Of a stretch of DNA of 12,959 bases, positions 1-7,400 are shown piece after piece. The notes beneath the pieces are model-generated. The model did no database searches and was not told where the DNA came from. It saw nothing but the letters and a program-made list of their open reading frames with translations. The position numbers and the translations under genes are program-made. The stretch is from positions 1 to 12,959 of the forward strand of contig CAKKQI010000438.1 of NCBI GenBank assembly GCA_919901895.1, read 5' to 3'. The first letter of the stretch is position 1; each line of letters begins with the position of its first letter. This DNA is from Candidatus Brocadiaceae bacterium. Lineage in GTDB: Bacteria; Planctomycetota; MHYJ01; JACQXL01; CAKKQI01.

Positions 1-353
1 CCGACCGCGCTGGAAATTATTAAAATTGGCGCTCCGAGCGCTTTAATTACCCGGACCGGTAAAGTGATTTGTTCTAGAGAATACCCTTCATAATAATGAA
101 AACGTCCTTCCATTACCACGACCGTTCGGCCGTTAATCCGTCCGCTCGTGAGTTTGCTTTTATGGGTGACCACCGTGGAAACAGGAAAATTTGGTATTTT
201 TCTGTAAGGAATACTAACTTGATTGGTGATTTCCTGGGCCAGTCCGTCTAATCCGGTGCCCAGGATGATACCGATGTCCGGCGTGTCTTTAATTTTTTTG
301 CGGATGAATTCGGTGGCCCGGGTAATTTTTGTTTTAAGCGATAGATTTTTCAT
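1..353 (-). CDS. punA: Purine nucleoside phosphorylase, N-terminal part (runs off the left edge)
   Basis: About 117 residues are visible before the gene leaves the window. The enzyme cleaves purine (deoxy)nucleosides with phosphate to give the base and (deoxy)ribose-1-phosphate, a cytoplasmic purine salvage step. The family is recognised from GIILGTGLDGLA near residues 28-39 (phosphate-binding loop), the NFPVSTVVTHKSKL stretch, the GRFHYYEGYS motif (phosphate and base site) and LPVRVIKALG. These fit the trimeric class I PNP/MTAP family. The order and wording fit PunA better than hexameric DeoD, and MTA phosphorylase is a less likely alternative because the substrate-determining C-terminal half is missing. 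The ATG at 353 overlaps the kinase stop as ATGA, and GAGGA lies about 7 bases upstream of it, so translation is probably coupled. It is the last visible gene of the yggS-kinase operon. Confidence 0.9.
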   Translation of the reverse strand, partial: MKNLSLKTKITRATEFIRKKIKDTPDIGIILGTGLDGLAQEITNQVSIPYRKIPNFPVSTVVTHKSKLTSGRINGRTVVVMEGRFHYYEGYSLEQITLPVRVIKALGAPILIISSAV

Positions 354-3211
354 TTATTTTCCTCGCAAGTAATAATTTTTTCCGTGATTTTCTCGATATT
401 TTCCCGGTAGAATCTTGTTTCCGAATAACGATATTTTAAAAGCAGAAGATTATCAAGGGCTTCTTTATATGTTTCCTGGGCGATCAGGGTTTCGGCCTGG
501 GTTAAAAATTGTTGCGCTTCCGTTTCTCTTTCATGATGAATTTTATTTTCCCGGTTCCGTTCAATACAGGCGTTAATGATAGAGAAAAGGTCTGGCGCGT
601 CCGGATAATCCGGGTTGTTTTTAAGGATTTGATCAGCTGTTTTAAATAATTCTTTGGCTTCTTTGGTTAACCCGCCGCGGTTCATACATAATATGCCCAG
701 GGCAATATAATCTTTCGGCGATAATTCCCAGCCGTTTCGGACCAGTTCATACAATTCTCCGGGTTTTATTCTTTCCCACTGATGTTTTTCATCCTTATCG
801 GCGCCATTTTCTTTCCTGACCGTAATGAGGCCGTCTCCGGTGGCTTCTTTAATCGGGGCATTTCTAAATTGGTTGGAAAATAATTGCTTGGCATTAATTT
901 TTACTTTTAATTTGTCTACGATTTCCCGTTCCATTTTAATATCATTGATGTAATCATCAACTTTTTTGCGGTAATCCTCTGTTTTCATAGGTGGATTTTT
1001 CAATAGTTTTAAAGTATTTAAGGCGTCCATAAACCAGGTTTGTTGGGCGGACCGGAGCGCTTTGGCCAGGAGTGTAAAAAATCTCTGGCTATCTTCTTCA
1101 ACTTTTTGCCGTTCAATTAATCCGTCTATTTGTTTGATCTTATTCTCCATCAGTGAAATTAATTCGCCGGTAATTTCGTAATAACTCATTTCTTTGGTTA
1201 TCAAGACCCGGGCCGATTCGTATTTTTTCTGTTTGATTAATTCTTCCGCTTCTTCCATCATATTTTCGAAAGATGATTGAGTCAGGTTTATCAGCCGTTC
1301 TTTTTCCTGCCGGATAAGTTGGTCTAAAGGGGTGCCGGCTAGGTCAGGTTTTTTAGAGAAATCATCAACTAACGACAGGGCGTTTTTTAATTGTTTTTTT
1401 CGCACCTGGTTTTTGACTTCAGCCATTAAAGAATTATAATTTTCATGTATTTTGTTGAATCCGGTAAGTTCCTGCGATAATTGCTTCATTTTTGTTTCTA
1501 TGGCCGTGACGATACTGGTATCGTTATAATCTGTTTTTAATTGATTGAGGTTGTTCAGTGCTTGCTGGACAAAGGGGTTCACTTCTTCCAACTGCAACGT
1601 ATTTTTCTGCGCTTCCATCCGATCAATTAATTCCCTGTATTTTTTTAATGCTTCATCCTCGCGTTCCCGGTTGCCGGCTTTAAGGTCGGCCAGCGTCTTC
1701 TCCCAGAAAGTTATTTTTTTCCGAACGGTTGATTTTAAACTGAAATCTGGATAAGAAATGGAAATCCGGTTGTACGCATCAAGGATTTTGACGACATCGG
1801 CCAGGCGGGTGGAACTAATATTTTTTTCCAAGGCCAGGGTATTGTCAAATTCTTTCCGGGCCAGCTGTTCCCGTAAATTAATCTGGGAACCGTTTGGTGG
1901 TTTGGTTTTGTCCGGCCGGATTGCCGTTTGATAATAGTGGTTAATAGCAAAAACTGTCAGAACGGAAAATAGTATCAAGATCGCGGTGATAATAAGTTTG
2001 GCCGGAGCCGGTTTTACTTTCAGCTCGCTTGCTTTTGCAGATATCGCAGGCTGGGGATGCGATTGGTTCGCAGCCGGAACGAGTTGGGTGAGTAAATTTT
2101 TTAAGTCCGTAATTAATTCGGTCGCATTCTGATAGCGTTCGGCGGGGTTTCTTTTAATCATTTTTCCCACGATCCGGCATAATTCATCCGGTAACGATTC
2201 CGCCAGGCTTTTTAAAGAAGGGGGGTCTTCTTTGGTTTTTTTAACAATAATTTCGCGGATACTATTACCGGAATAAGGAGTTACCCCGCTGACAATCCGG
2301 TAAAACGTGGCACCCAGCGAATAAATATCAGCCCGGTGGTCCACCGGCTGGCTTAGCGCCTGTTCCGGGGCGATATAATGGGGCGTGCCGAAGACGCCCT
2401 GGCTGTCTGACGTTTCAGGACTTTCAATGTTTAGATTTTTAGCCAATCCCAGATCGCTGATTTTTACCCGGTTATCTTCGCCAATCATTAAATTGTCCGG
2501 TTTGATATCGCGGTGGATAATACCTTTCTTCTCGGCATATTCTAATCCATAAGCCGCATCAAGCATCATTTTAACGGACGGAATCGGCTGTAGTTTCTTT
2601 TTATGCGAGACTAATTCCTGAATACTTCCGCCCGGGATAAACTCCATCAGAAAATAATACCATTCTTTAAACTTACCGATGTCATAAACCTGGACGATAT
2701 TGGAATGATTTAACTGGGCGGCGGAACGGGCTTCCTGGACAAAAAGGTTAATGAAAGTTTTATCCTTGACCAGTTCCGGCGCCAGTATTTTTAAAGCAAC
2801 AATCCGGTTAAGTGATAACTGTTTGGCTTTATAAACGGTGCCCATTCCGCCCCGGCCGACTCGTTCAATAACCTGGCAACCGCCAATGGTTTGGCCGATT
2901 AAACCGCCTTCTTTCGGTCCTTCAGCTTCAGCCAGAAAAGAAAACATTGTTTCGCCGACCTGAATTTTATCGCCGATATCCAATAATTTTTCTTTAATCT
3001 TTTTCCCGTTGACGAAAGTACCGTTCATGCTATCCAGGTCAACGATATAATAACCATCCGTTCGGCTGTCTATCTTAAAATGAAGGCGTGAAGCCATTAG
3101 ATCAGCGAGGCGGATCTGGGCTGTAGTTTCCCGTCCGGCCAGGATGGTATCACCGGTAATTTTTAAAATCTTACCCTTATCAGGACCTTTTTCAATGATT
3201 AAAACAGGCAT
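350..3211 (-). CDS. Membrane-anchored FHA-domain Ser/Thr protein kinase with a helical C-terminal half
   Basis: Residue numbers here count from a TTG at 3250. An FHA phosphothreonine-binding domain (about 15-106) has GR 39-40, SRLH 54-57 and NGTFVNG 76-82. A Hanks-type kinase (about 122-390) has glycine loop GRGGMG 132-137, ATP lysine K154 in VALK, HRDIKPDN 246-253, DLG 266-268 in place of DFG, and APE 294-296. One membrane helix spans about 418-437. The remaining 525 or so residues are charged, helical and TPR- or coiled-coil-like, presumably outside the membrane. This is the topology of a signal-receiving kinase; ligand and substrates cannot be read. I prefer the ATG at 3211 (953 aa): AGAAGAG lies 9 bases upstream and the protein then begins right at the first FHA strand. 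The TTG at 3250 lies inside a palindromic repeat overlapping the yggS end, so the 13 extra residues are probably not made. Confidence 0.93.
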   Translation of the reverse strand: MPVLIIEKGPDKGKILKITGDTILAGRETTAQIRLADLMASRLHFKIDSRTDGYYIVDLDSMNGTFVNGKKIKEKLLDIGDKIQVGETMFSFLAEAEGPKEGGLIGQTIGGCQVIERVGRGGMGTVYKAKQLSLNRIVALKILAPELVKDKTFINLFVQEARSAAQLNHSNIVQVYDIGKFKEWYYFLMEFIPGGSIQELVSHKKKLQPIPSVKMMLDAAYGLEYAEKKGIIHRDIKPDNLMIGEDNRVKISDLGLAKNLNIESPETSDSQGVFGTPHYIAPEQALSQPVDHRADIYSLGATFYRIVSGVTPYSGNSIREIIVKKTKEDPPSLKSLAESLPDELCRIVGKMIKRNPAERYQNATELITDLKNLLTQLVPAANQSHPQPAISAKASELKVKPAPAKLIITAILILFSVLTVFAINHYYQTAIRPDKTKPPNGSQINLREQLARKEFDNTLALEKNISSTRLADVVKILDAYNRISISYPDFSLKSTVRKKITFWEKTLADLKAGNREREDEALKKYRELIDRMEAQKNTLQLEEVNPFVQQALNNLNQLKTDYNDTSIVTAIETKMKQLSQELTGFNKIHENYNSLMAEVKNQVRKKQLKNALSLVDDFSKKPDLAGTPLDQLIRQEKERLINLTQSSFENMMEEAEELIKQKKYESARVLITKEMSYYEITGELISLMENKIKQIDGLIERQKVEEDSQRFFTLLAKALRSAQQTWFMDALNTLKLLKNPPMKTEDYRKKVDDYINDIKMEREIVDKLKVKINAKQLFSNQFRNAPIKEATGDGLITVRKENGADKDEKHQWERIKPGELYELVRNGWELSPKDYIALGILCMNRGGLTKEAKELFKTADQILKNNPDYPDAPDLFSIINACIERNRENKIHHERETEAQQFLTQAETLIAQETYKEALDNLLLLKYRYSETRFYRENIEKITEKIITCEENK

Positions 3212-3239
3212 ATTATGATACTCTTCTGCGAAGTCAACC

Positions 3240-4028
3240 TCATCCGCCAAAGGACGGATCAGCCCCGCCCCGCCTTGGCGGGGGCGGGACTGAGGCGGAG
3301 ATAGCCGGAATTCCCTTAAATAAGGCCGTGCCGATTCTCAGGACATGGGCGCCTTCTTCTACGGCAATTTCAAAATCCTGGCTCATACCCATCGAGAGGT
3401 ATTTAAACTCCGGACTTCGGTCGGCCGGTATTCTTTCCTGCAAGCGATTTAATAACTCCCTCAATTTTATGAAACAGGGTCTGATTACATCAGGATTATC
3501 CGTAAACGGCGCCATTGTCATCAGGCCTTGAATTTGTAAGTAAGGTAATGCGGCGACCCGATCGTAAAAATTTACCGCTTCCAAATGGTTAACCCCAAAT
3601 TTAGATATTTCACCTGAGGTATTAACCTGGATGAACACTTTTATTCTTTTATTTAATTCCCCGGCGTATTTATTAATAGTTTCTGCCAGGAGCAAGTTAT
3701 CAAGCGAGTGAATCGTATCAAATAAACGCAAGGCCTTTTTTACTTTATTAGTTTGCAGGTGTCCGATCATATGCCAGATCAGGCCTGATGGACTAAGCGG
3801 GATTTTCTGTTCAGCTGATTGAACCCGATTTTCGCCGACCTCGGTAATGCCTGAAGAATAAAGAGATTCAATTACCGGCGGTTCAACTGTTTTAGTTACT
3901 GCGATTAACTTAATTTCATCAGGATTACGGTTACTTCGTTCGGCGGCCTGCCTTATTCTATTTTTAATTTTGGCTAAATTTTGTCTGAGTTGCTTGGAAA
4001 CCCCTTCTTTTTCGCTGTTTTTAAGCAT
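3240..4028 (-). CDS. yggS: YggS/PLPBP-family pyridoxal-phosphate homeostasis protein
   Basis: Single-domain cytoplasmic PLP-binding protein of the fold-type III alanine racemase-like group. The family has no firmly assigned reaction and is known for maintaining vitamin B6 and amino/keto acid balance. The PLP lysine is K46 in LIAVTKT. Further family marks are GENRVQ 65-70, WHMIGHLQTNK 85-95, VNTSGEISKFG 135-145, GLMTM 168-172, and SMGMSQDFEIAV with RIGTALF near 212-237 (phosphate-binding end). Homologues normally stop soon after RIGTxIFG. Here about 24 extra residues rich in Pro, Arg and Gly (239-262) follow, and most of them are encoded by a GC-rich palindromic repeat. No other ATG, GTG or TTG fits the N-terminus, so the ATG at 4028 is the start, with GGAGG 11 bases upstream. 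First gene of the leftward operon with the kinase and phosphorylase. Confidence 0.94.
   Translation of the reverse strand: MLKNSEKEGVSKQLRQNLAKIKNRIRQAAERSNRNPDEIKLIAVTKTVEPPVIESLYSSGITEVGENRVQSAEQKIPLSPSGLIWHMIGHLQTNKVKKALRLFDTIHSLDNLLLAETINKYAGELNKRIKVFIQVNTSGEISKFGVNHLEAVNFYDRVAALPYLQIQGLMTMAPFTDNPDVIRPCFIKLRELLNRLQERIPADRSPEFKYLSMGMSQDFEIAVEEGAHVLRIGTALFKGIPAISASVPPPPRRGGADPSFGG
3243..3299. repeat. GC-rich nested palindrome at the yggS 3' end
   Basis: TCCGCC (3243-3248) pairs with GGCGGA (3294-3299). Inside, CCCCGCCCCGCC (3263-3274) pairs with 3277-3288 apart from one bulged G, leaving a two-base loop. The element encodes most of the non-family tail of YggS and holds the yggS stop region and an in-frame TTG of the kinase. 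It contains CTGAGGCGGA, also found at 8836-8845. It may also slow transcription or protect mRNA between the two genes; that is inference. Confidence 0.8.
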
Positions 4029-4051
4029 AAAAAAACCCGCCTCCGGCTGGG
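4029..4051 (-). terminator. Terminator-like hairpin plus U7 directly before the yggS start codon
   Basis: On the minus strand CCCAGCC, loop GGA, then GGCGGG forms a six-pair hairpin with one bulged A, followed by exactly seven T and then the yggS ATG. The presumed Shine-Dalgarno GGAGG (4040-4044) is made of the loop and the 3' arm, so folding would both hide the ribosome site and look like an intrinsic terminator. It may be a control element, or a diverged copy of the CGCC-NNN-GGCG repeat family that happens to sit next to a T run. Confidence 0.45.
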
Positions 4052-4151
4052 TAGGGTGGTGCGAATTGCCGAAATTAAATCAGGATATCGTCTAATCCTC
4101 TCTTATTGACCCCGCTCTTTTGGTGCGCCCCAAGGGTGGGGTGACCTAATG

Positions 4152-4179
4152 TTATTACTCTAACAGAGGTAAGTAATAA
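4152..4179. promoter_or_regulatory. Inverted repeat over the yggS promoter (candidate operator)
   Basis: TTATTACT (4152-4159) and AGTAATAA (4172-4179) are perfect 8-base inverted arms separated by 12 bases. They overlap the proposed yggS -10 box and spacer, the usual position for a dimeric repressor site. The regulator is unknown, and in AT-rich DNA an 8-base match can arise by chance. Confidence 0.35.
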
Positions 4180-4185
4180 AGTCAA
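4157..4185 (-). promoter_or_regulatory. Sigma70-type promoter for the yggS operon
   Basis: On the minus strand TTGACT (4180-4185, -35) is followed after 17 bases by TAGAGT (4157-4162, -10). Transcription would start near 4150, giving a leader of about 120 bases before the yggS ATG. Spacing is ideal and the boxes match consensus at 5/6 and 4/6. Confidence 0.6.
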
Positions 4186-4203
4186 TAAAATTTATGATTT
4201 TCC

Positions 4204-4232
4204 TTGACAAGATACAAATAATTGTTAAAAAT
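4204..4232 (+). promoter_or_regulatory. Promoter candidate for the 4312-5957 gene pair
   Basis: A perfect -35 box TTGACA (4204-4209) is followed after 16-17 bases by weak -10 candidates TAAAAA (4226-4231) or AAAAAT (4227-4232), each 4/6. It lies about 80 bases upstream of the first rightward gene and is divergent from the yggS promoter. Confidence 0.5.
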
Positions 4233-4235
4233 AAA

Positions 4236-4248
4236 GTGTAAATTACAC
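4236..4248. promoter_or_regulatory. Perfect palindrome GTGTAAATTACAC (operator-like)
   Basis: The arms GTGTAA and TTACAC flank a central A. The site sits just downstream of the rightward -10 candidate, over the expected start of transcription, where a repressor could block initiation. I could not assign it to a known regulator. Confidence 0.4.
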
Positions 4249-4311
4249 ATTGTCGGTTATAAAAAAGGCGCAAAAGACTTGTAGTGACCACGCTGAAGCG
4301 GGGGAATCGAT

Positions 4312-4563
4312 ATGCTTAACAAACACCAAAAATATTACGAAGCGCTCGCGGCCGAGGAAAAAATGCTGATTACCCTGCGGGATGAGCTATACGGCGGTTC
4401 CTGGGACCGGATGCTCAAGGACCTGAATGATCGGTTGAAAGGACGCCCCTATATTTTTAAACTGGTTAACCGCATCAAAGATGATATCAAGCGAATTGAA
4501 CGCCTGCGCGACTATGAAAATAAAAATGATATTAACCTGGCCGATTATATGCGGGGCGAGTAA
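4312..4563 (+). CDS. Small helical protein of unknown function (83 aa)
   Basis: I do not recognise this protein. It is hydrophilic, rich in Lys, Glu, Asp and Arg, with no signal peptide or membrane segment. Two predicted amphipathic helices (about 4-25 and 47-72) flank a central segment with GGSWD (28-32) and GRPYIF (44-49), which looks like a small structured cytoplasmic domain rather than random coding. GGGG at 4300-4304 precedes the ATG by about 7 bases. Its stop is only 2 bases before the start of the PQQ-propeller lipoprotein, so the two are co-transcribed and probably translationally coupled. A working link with that envelope protein is suggested only by this arrangement. Confidence 0.8.
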   Translation: MLNKHQKYYEALAAEEKMLITLRDELYGGSWDRMLKDLNDRLKGRPYIFKLVNRIKDDIKRIERLRDYENKNDINLADYMRGE

Positions 4564-4565
4564 AA

Positions 4566-5957
4566 ATGAATAAAATAAAATTATTTTTCTGGCTGGTTCC
4601 GATATTATCTGGGCTGGGTTGTTCATCCAATCAACCGTTGTCTTCTCGGCCGACAGGTCCGGTCCGCGAAAATCAGCCGACCGAAGAGGCCAGAAATGAA
4701 GTTAATAAGCGAATTGAATATTATAAACAGGAAATCCGGAAAAACCTGCCGTTTAAAACGGTGCTCTGGGAAGCGGTTACCTCTGGCGCCACCCGCCTGA
4801 CGTTATTAAATGATTTTCTTTATGTGGAAACAGGCCACCCCCGTTTATATGCCATCCGAACCGATACCGGTTTTTGTGAATGGCAACTCCATCTGGAGCA
4901 TCCCCTTGATTTTCCGCCCTGCGTGGTGGACGGAATTCCGGAAGAAATCATCAGGTTAAAAACTGAAATTGATAAAAAACTACAGGAGATTATGGATGAG
5001 ACGACGAAAAAAGGGCGGGATGAAGACCGGATTAGACGAATGAAACAGGAACGGGATAGTTTACGGGAATCTTTTAAGGCGAGCCGCCAGTATGATACGT
5101 TATATTTTATTGCCCGGGGAATGTTATACTGCGTTGACCGGTTTAGAAAAGATATTCTCTGGCGTGAGCAGTTGGATTTTGTCCCGGCCACCAGGCCATC
5201 AGCGACGCTGACTTCTGTTTTCATCGGAGCGCTGGATAAGCCCAGGGTTTATCAATTTGACGTCGGCCGGCGTTATGCCAAATACTGGTTCCGGTCCGGC
5301 GATACCGTTACCAGCCCGCCGCTTTACCATGACCCGATGGTTTACTTCACTTCCGATGATGGACGGGTTTATTGTTACGATAGCCTGGGCGGTGATAAAA
5401 AATGGGATTTTCCGACCGAGAAAGCGATTAAAACCGAACCGATGGTTGATGGTGATACATTATATGTGGGAAGCACCGATTTTGCTTTTTATGCGATTAA
5501 TCGTCATACCGGTACGCTGGAATGGAAATTTGAAACAGGCAATCCGATTATTTCTAAATCTGCCTTTCAGCGAACTAAGATTGTTAAAGATAATAAAACC
5601 ACTTTTGAACGCACGGTTTATTTTCGTCCCCAGAACGACGGCTTGCATTCTTTACAAATTAAAGATGTGGAAGGCCTGGATGCCCAGGGGATGAAAATTT
5701 TATTGCCCCGTCCGGAATTGAAATGGAATTTTAAAAACGGGAAAAGTTTTTTAATGAGTGGGCTGGAACGAACTTATGTGGTCGGACAGGATAACCAGAC
5801 ATTATATGCTTTAAATCCGGATAATGGTGAGGTGAAGAATCAATATTCGCTGGAATTATTTCCTTTCAGGGTGGTTGACCAGAACGCCCGGATTTTATAT
5901 TTAGGCACCAAAGATGGTTATATTTTTGCAGTTCAGGAATCCAGGTCGGAATTTTAA
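4566..5957 (+). CDS. PQQ-like beta-propeller lipoprotein (BamB-like repeats) with a coiled-coil insertion
   Basis: A 463-aa envelope protein. The N-terminus is a lipoprotein signal: MNKIK, a hydrophobic run, then GLGC with Cys19 as the likely lipidated residue; the -3 glycine is not ideal. Blade-like repeats of the PQQ/pyrrolo-quinoline type are visible: LYAIRTDTGFCEW (94-106), LYCVDRFRKDILW (187-199), VYCYDSLGGDKKWDF (268-282), FYAINRHTGTLEWKF (308-322), LYALNPDNGEV (413-423) and a terminal IFAV blade. Such repeats build propellers used as scaffolds (BamB) or in quinoprotein dehydrogenases. No dehydrogenase catalytic signature is seen, so a binding or assembly role is more likely. A highly charged helix at about 125-175 interrupts the first blades and should protrude as a coiled coil. 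It is not safe to call it BamB. Confidence 0.82.
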   Translation: MNKIKLFFWLVPILSGLGCSSNQPLSSRPTGPVRENQPTEEARNEVNKRIEYYKQEIRKNLPFKTVLWEAVTSGATRLTLLNDFLYVETGHPRLYAIRTDTGFCEWQLHLEHPLDFPPCVVDGIPEEIIRLKTEIDKKLQEIMDETTKKGRDEDRIRRMKQERDSLRESFKASRQYDTLYFIARGMLYCVDRFRKDILWREQLDFVPATRPSATLTSVFIGALDKPRVYQFDVGRRYAKYWFRSGDTVTSPPLYHDPMVYFTSDDGRVYCYDSLGGDKKWDFPTEKAIKTEPMVDGDTLYVGSTDFAFYAINRHTGTLEWKFETGNPIISKSAFQRTKIVKDNKTTFERTVYFRPQNDGLHSLQIKDVEGLDAQGMKILLPRPELKWNFKNGKSFLMSGLERTYVVGQDNQTLYALNPDNGEVKNQYSLELFPFRVVDQNARILYLGTKDGYIFAVQESRSEF

Positions 5958-5962
5958 CCTGT

Positions 5963-5979
5963 CCCGATGTTATATCGGG
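5963..5979. terminator. Hairpin after the propeller gene (weak terminator candidate or repeat)
   Basis: CCCGAT (5963-5968) and ATCGGG (5974-5979) pair perfectly around a five-base loop, 6 bases past the stop codon. No T run follows on the plus strand, so simple intrinsic termination is doubtful. The position still suits 3' end formation. Confidence 0.35.
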
Positions 5980-5980
5980 G

Positions 5981-6108
5981 AATACGCAAACACGAAAATC
6001 CACAATATAGAGAATGAGAAAGGGCGAAACAGCCGAAAGCGTTTTTAAAATAATATTTAACCAAATTCATTTTTCGTTATTTCGTTATTTCGTGTTTTCG
6101 TGTTATTG
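5981..6108. repeat. Imperfect inverted repeat of the CACGAAAA type reaching into the purD 3' end
   Basis: AACACGAAAA (5989-5998) is matched by its exact inverse TTTTCGTGTT (6095-6104). The right side also carries short tandem TTCGTTA/TTCGTG units (6074-6103). The purD stop codon (6077-6079) and its last residues, TRKHEITK, are read from this A-rich tandem part. The middle (about 6000-6070) holds no gene. Confidence 0.6.
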
Positions 6109-7378
6109 CTTTTAAGCCAATATCTTTCCGGTAAAAAGCGCTTTCCCATGATATTTTTTTGACAGCATTGTAAGCCTTTTGCCTGGCCTGAGTCATATCT
6201 TCTCCCAACGCCGTAACACCTAACACCCGTCCGCCGGCCGTAACAATTTCTGAATTATTAAACACCGTTCCGGCATGAAAAATCATTACATCACTCGCCA
6301 AAGGCGGGACTTCATCCAATCCTTTAATCGGGAATCCGGTCCGGTAAGAACCGGGATAACCACCGGAAGCCATTACCACGCAGATGCTGGATTGAGGATG
6401 CCAATCCACCGGTGAATTAATTTTATCCAGTTTGTTTTCTGTCGCGGCTAAAAGCAGGGGAACCAAGTCACTTTTTAAACGCATCATTAATGGTTGGGTT
6501 TCCGGATCGCCGAACCGGACGTTAAATTCCAATGCCTTTGGACCGGTGGGCGTGAGGATTAAACCGGCATAGAGGACTCCCTGGTAAGGCCGGTTGGCTC
6601 GTTTCATCGCATGGACGGTGGGGACCAGGATTTCTTTAATAATTTGGTTCATTACTTCCTGAGTAAGAAAAGGAAGTGGCGAATAGGCGCCCATCCCGCC
6701 GGTATTAGGGCCCCGGTCGTTATCAAGCGCTTTTTTATGGTCCTGACAGGGTTCCAGGACCACAATGGTTTGTCCGTCCGTAATGCTGATGACCGAGACT
6801 TCTTCACCGGTCAGGAATTCTTCTATAACAATTTTATTGCCGGCCGGCCCGAAAACTTTTTTTTCCATTATTTCGCTGATCGTTTCGTCAGCGGTTTTAG
6901 CATCAGGGCAGATCACGACCCCCTTACCGGCGGCCAGGCCATCGGCTTTGATCACTATCGGATATGAGACTAAGGTTTTTAAATAATCACGGGTTGAGGT
7001 AACATCCTGAAATGTTTTATAACCGGCTGTCGGGATATTATTTTTTCTCAATAAATCCTTGCAGAAGACCTTACTGCCTTCCAGTTCGGCGGCTTCGGCG
7101 GTCGGTCCGAATATTTTCAAACGAGCGGTCCGGAATTCATTGACGATCCCCTGGACCAGCGGGGCTTCCGGACCAACGACCGTCAGGTCAATCTTTTCTT
7201 TTAAAGCAAAATTTAAAAGGGCCGGGATATCGGTTGCTTTAATATCAAGACATTCGGCCGATTGGCTGATGCCGGGATTCCCCGGGGCCGCATAAATTTT
7301 TTCCACCAGAGGCGATTGGGCGATTTTCCAGACCAGGGCATGCTCTCGGCCTCCGCTACCCACGACTAAAATTTTCAT
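6077..7378 (-). CDS. purD: Phosphoribosylamine-glycine ligase (GAR synthetase)
   Basis: Second step of de novo purine synthesis: phosphoribosylamine + glycine + ATP gives glycinamide ribonucleotide + ADP + Pi, in the cytoplasm. The 433 residues match the family's usual length. Visible marks are VGSGGREHAL (6-15), VVGPEAPL (67-74), the ATP-grasp loop IKADGLAAGKGV (143-154), GPNTGGMGAYSP (223-234, the family signature), EFNVRFGDPETQ (284-295, metal and ATP ligands) and FHAGT (367-371). The start ATG (7376-7378) gives the standard N-terminus. AGAGG lies rather far upstream, about 14 bases. The last nine residues come from a repeat element and replace the normal family end. PPLAS (358-362) is encoded by a copy of the short palindrome family. 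It stands alone on the minus strand; any promoter must lie in or beyond the 7401-7535 repeat. Confidence 0.96.
   Translation of the reverse strand: MKILVVGSGGREHALVWKIAQSPLVEKIYAAPGNPGISQSAECLDIKATDIPALLNFALKEKIDLTVVGPEAPLVQGIVNEFRTARLKIFGPTAEAAELEGSKVFCKDLLRKNNIPTAGYKTFQDVTSTRDYLKTLVSYPIVIKADGLAAGKGVVICPDAKTADETISEIMEKKVFGPAGNKIVIEEFLTGEEVSVISITDGQTIVVLEPCQDHKKALDNDRGPNTGGMGAYSPLPFLTQEVMNQIIKEILVPTVHAMKRANRPYQGVLYAGLILTPTGPKALEFNVRFGDPETQPLMMRLKSDLVPLLLAATENKLDKINSPVDWHPQSSICVVMASGGYPGSYRTGFPIKGLDEVPPLASDVMIFHAGTVFNNSEIVTAGGRVLGVTALGEDMTQARQKAYNAVKKISWESAFYRKDIGLKAITRKHEITK
6294..6310. repeat. Short CGCC-AAA-GGCG palindrome inside purD
   Basis: CTCGCCAAAGGCGGGA is identical to the copy at 7510-7525 except that the loop is AAA instead of TTT. 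It encodes PPLAS in a surface loop of PurD between GLDEV and DVMIFHAGT, a segment of variable length in the family. Whether residues were gained here needs an alignment. Confidence 0.55.
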
Positions 7379-7400
7379 ATTAATTTTAAGAGCCTCTAAT

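Noticed and set aside
1545..1754. Open frame opposite the kinase gene, and similar frames at 1735-1950, 4820-5224, 5257-5694 and 8404-8739
   Set aside because: Each is opposite or out of frame with a well-supported gene, has no recognisable domain, and lacks a convincing ribosome site.
4108..4145. GC-rich stretch ACCCC...GGGGT as a known riboswitch aptamer
   Set aside because: It can fold, but I could not match its conserved bases to any riboswitch class I know, so it is described only as part of the leader.
4566..5957. Assignment as BamB or a PQQ-dependent dehydrogenase
   Set aside because: The repeats are generic, the coiled-coil insertion is foreign to BamB, and no dehydrogenase catalytic signature is visible.
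6611..6967. Plus-strand frames inside purD (also 6765-6986 and 7059-7295)
   Set aside because: They lie antisense to clear PurD motifs, and their residue mix (runs of Ser, Ala, Arg, Pro) is typical of shadow frames.
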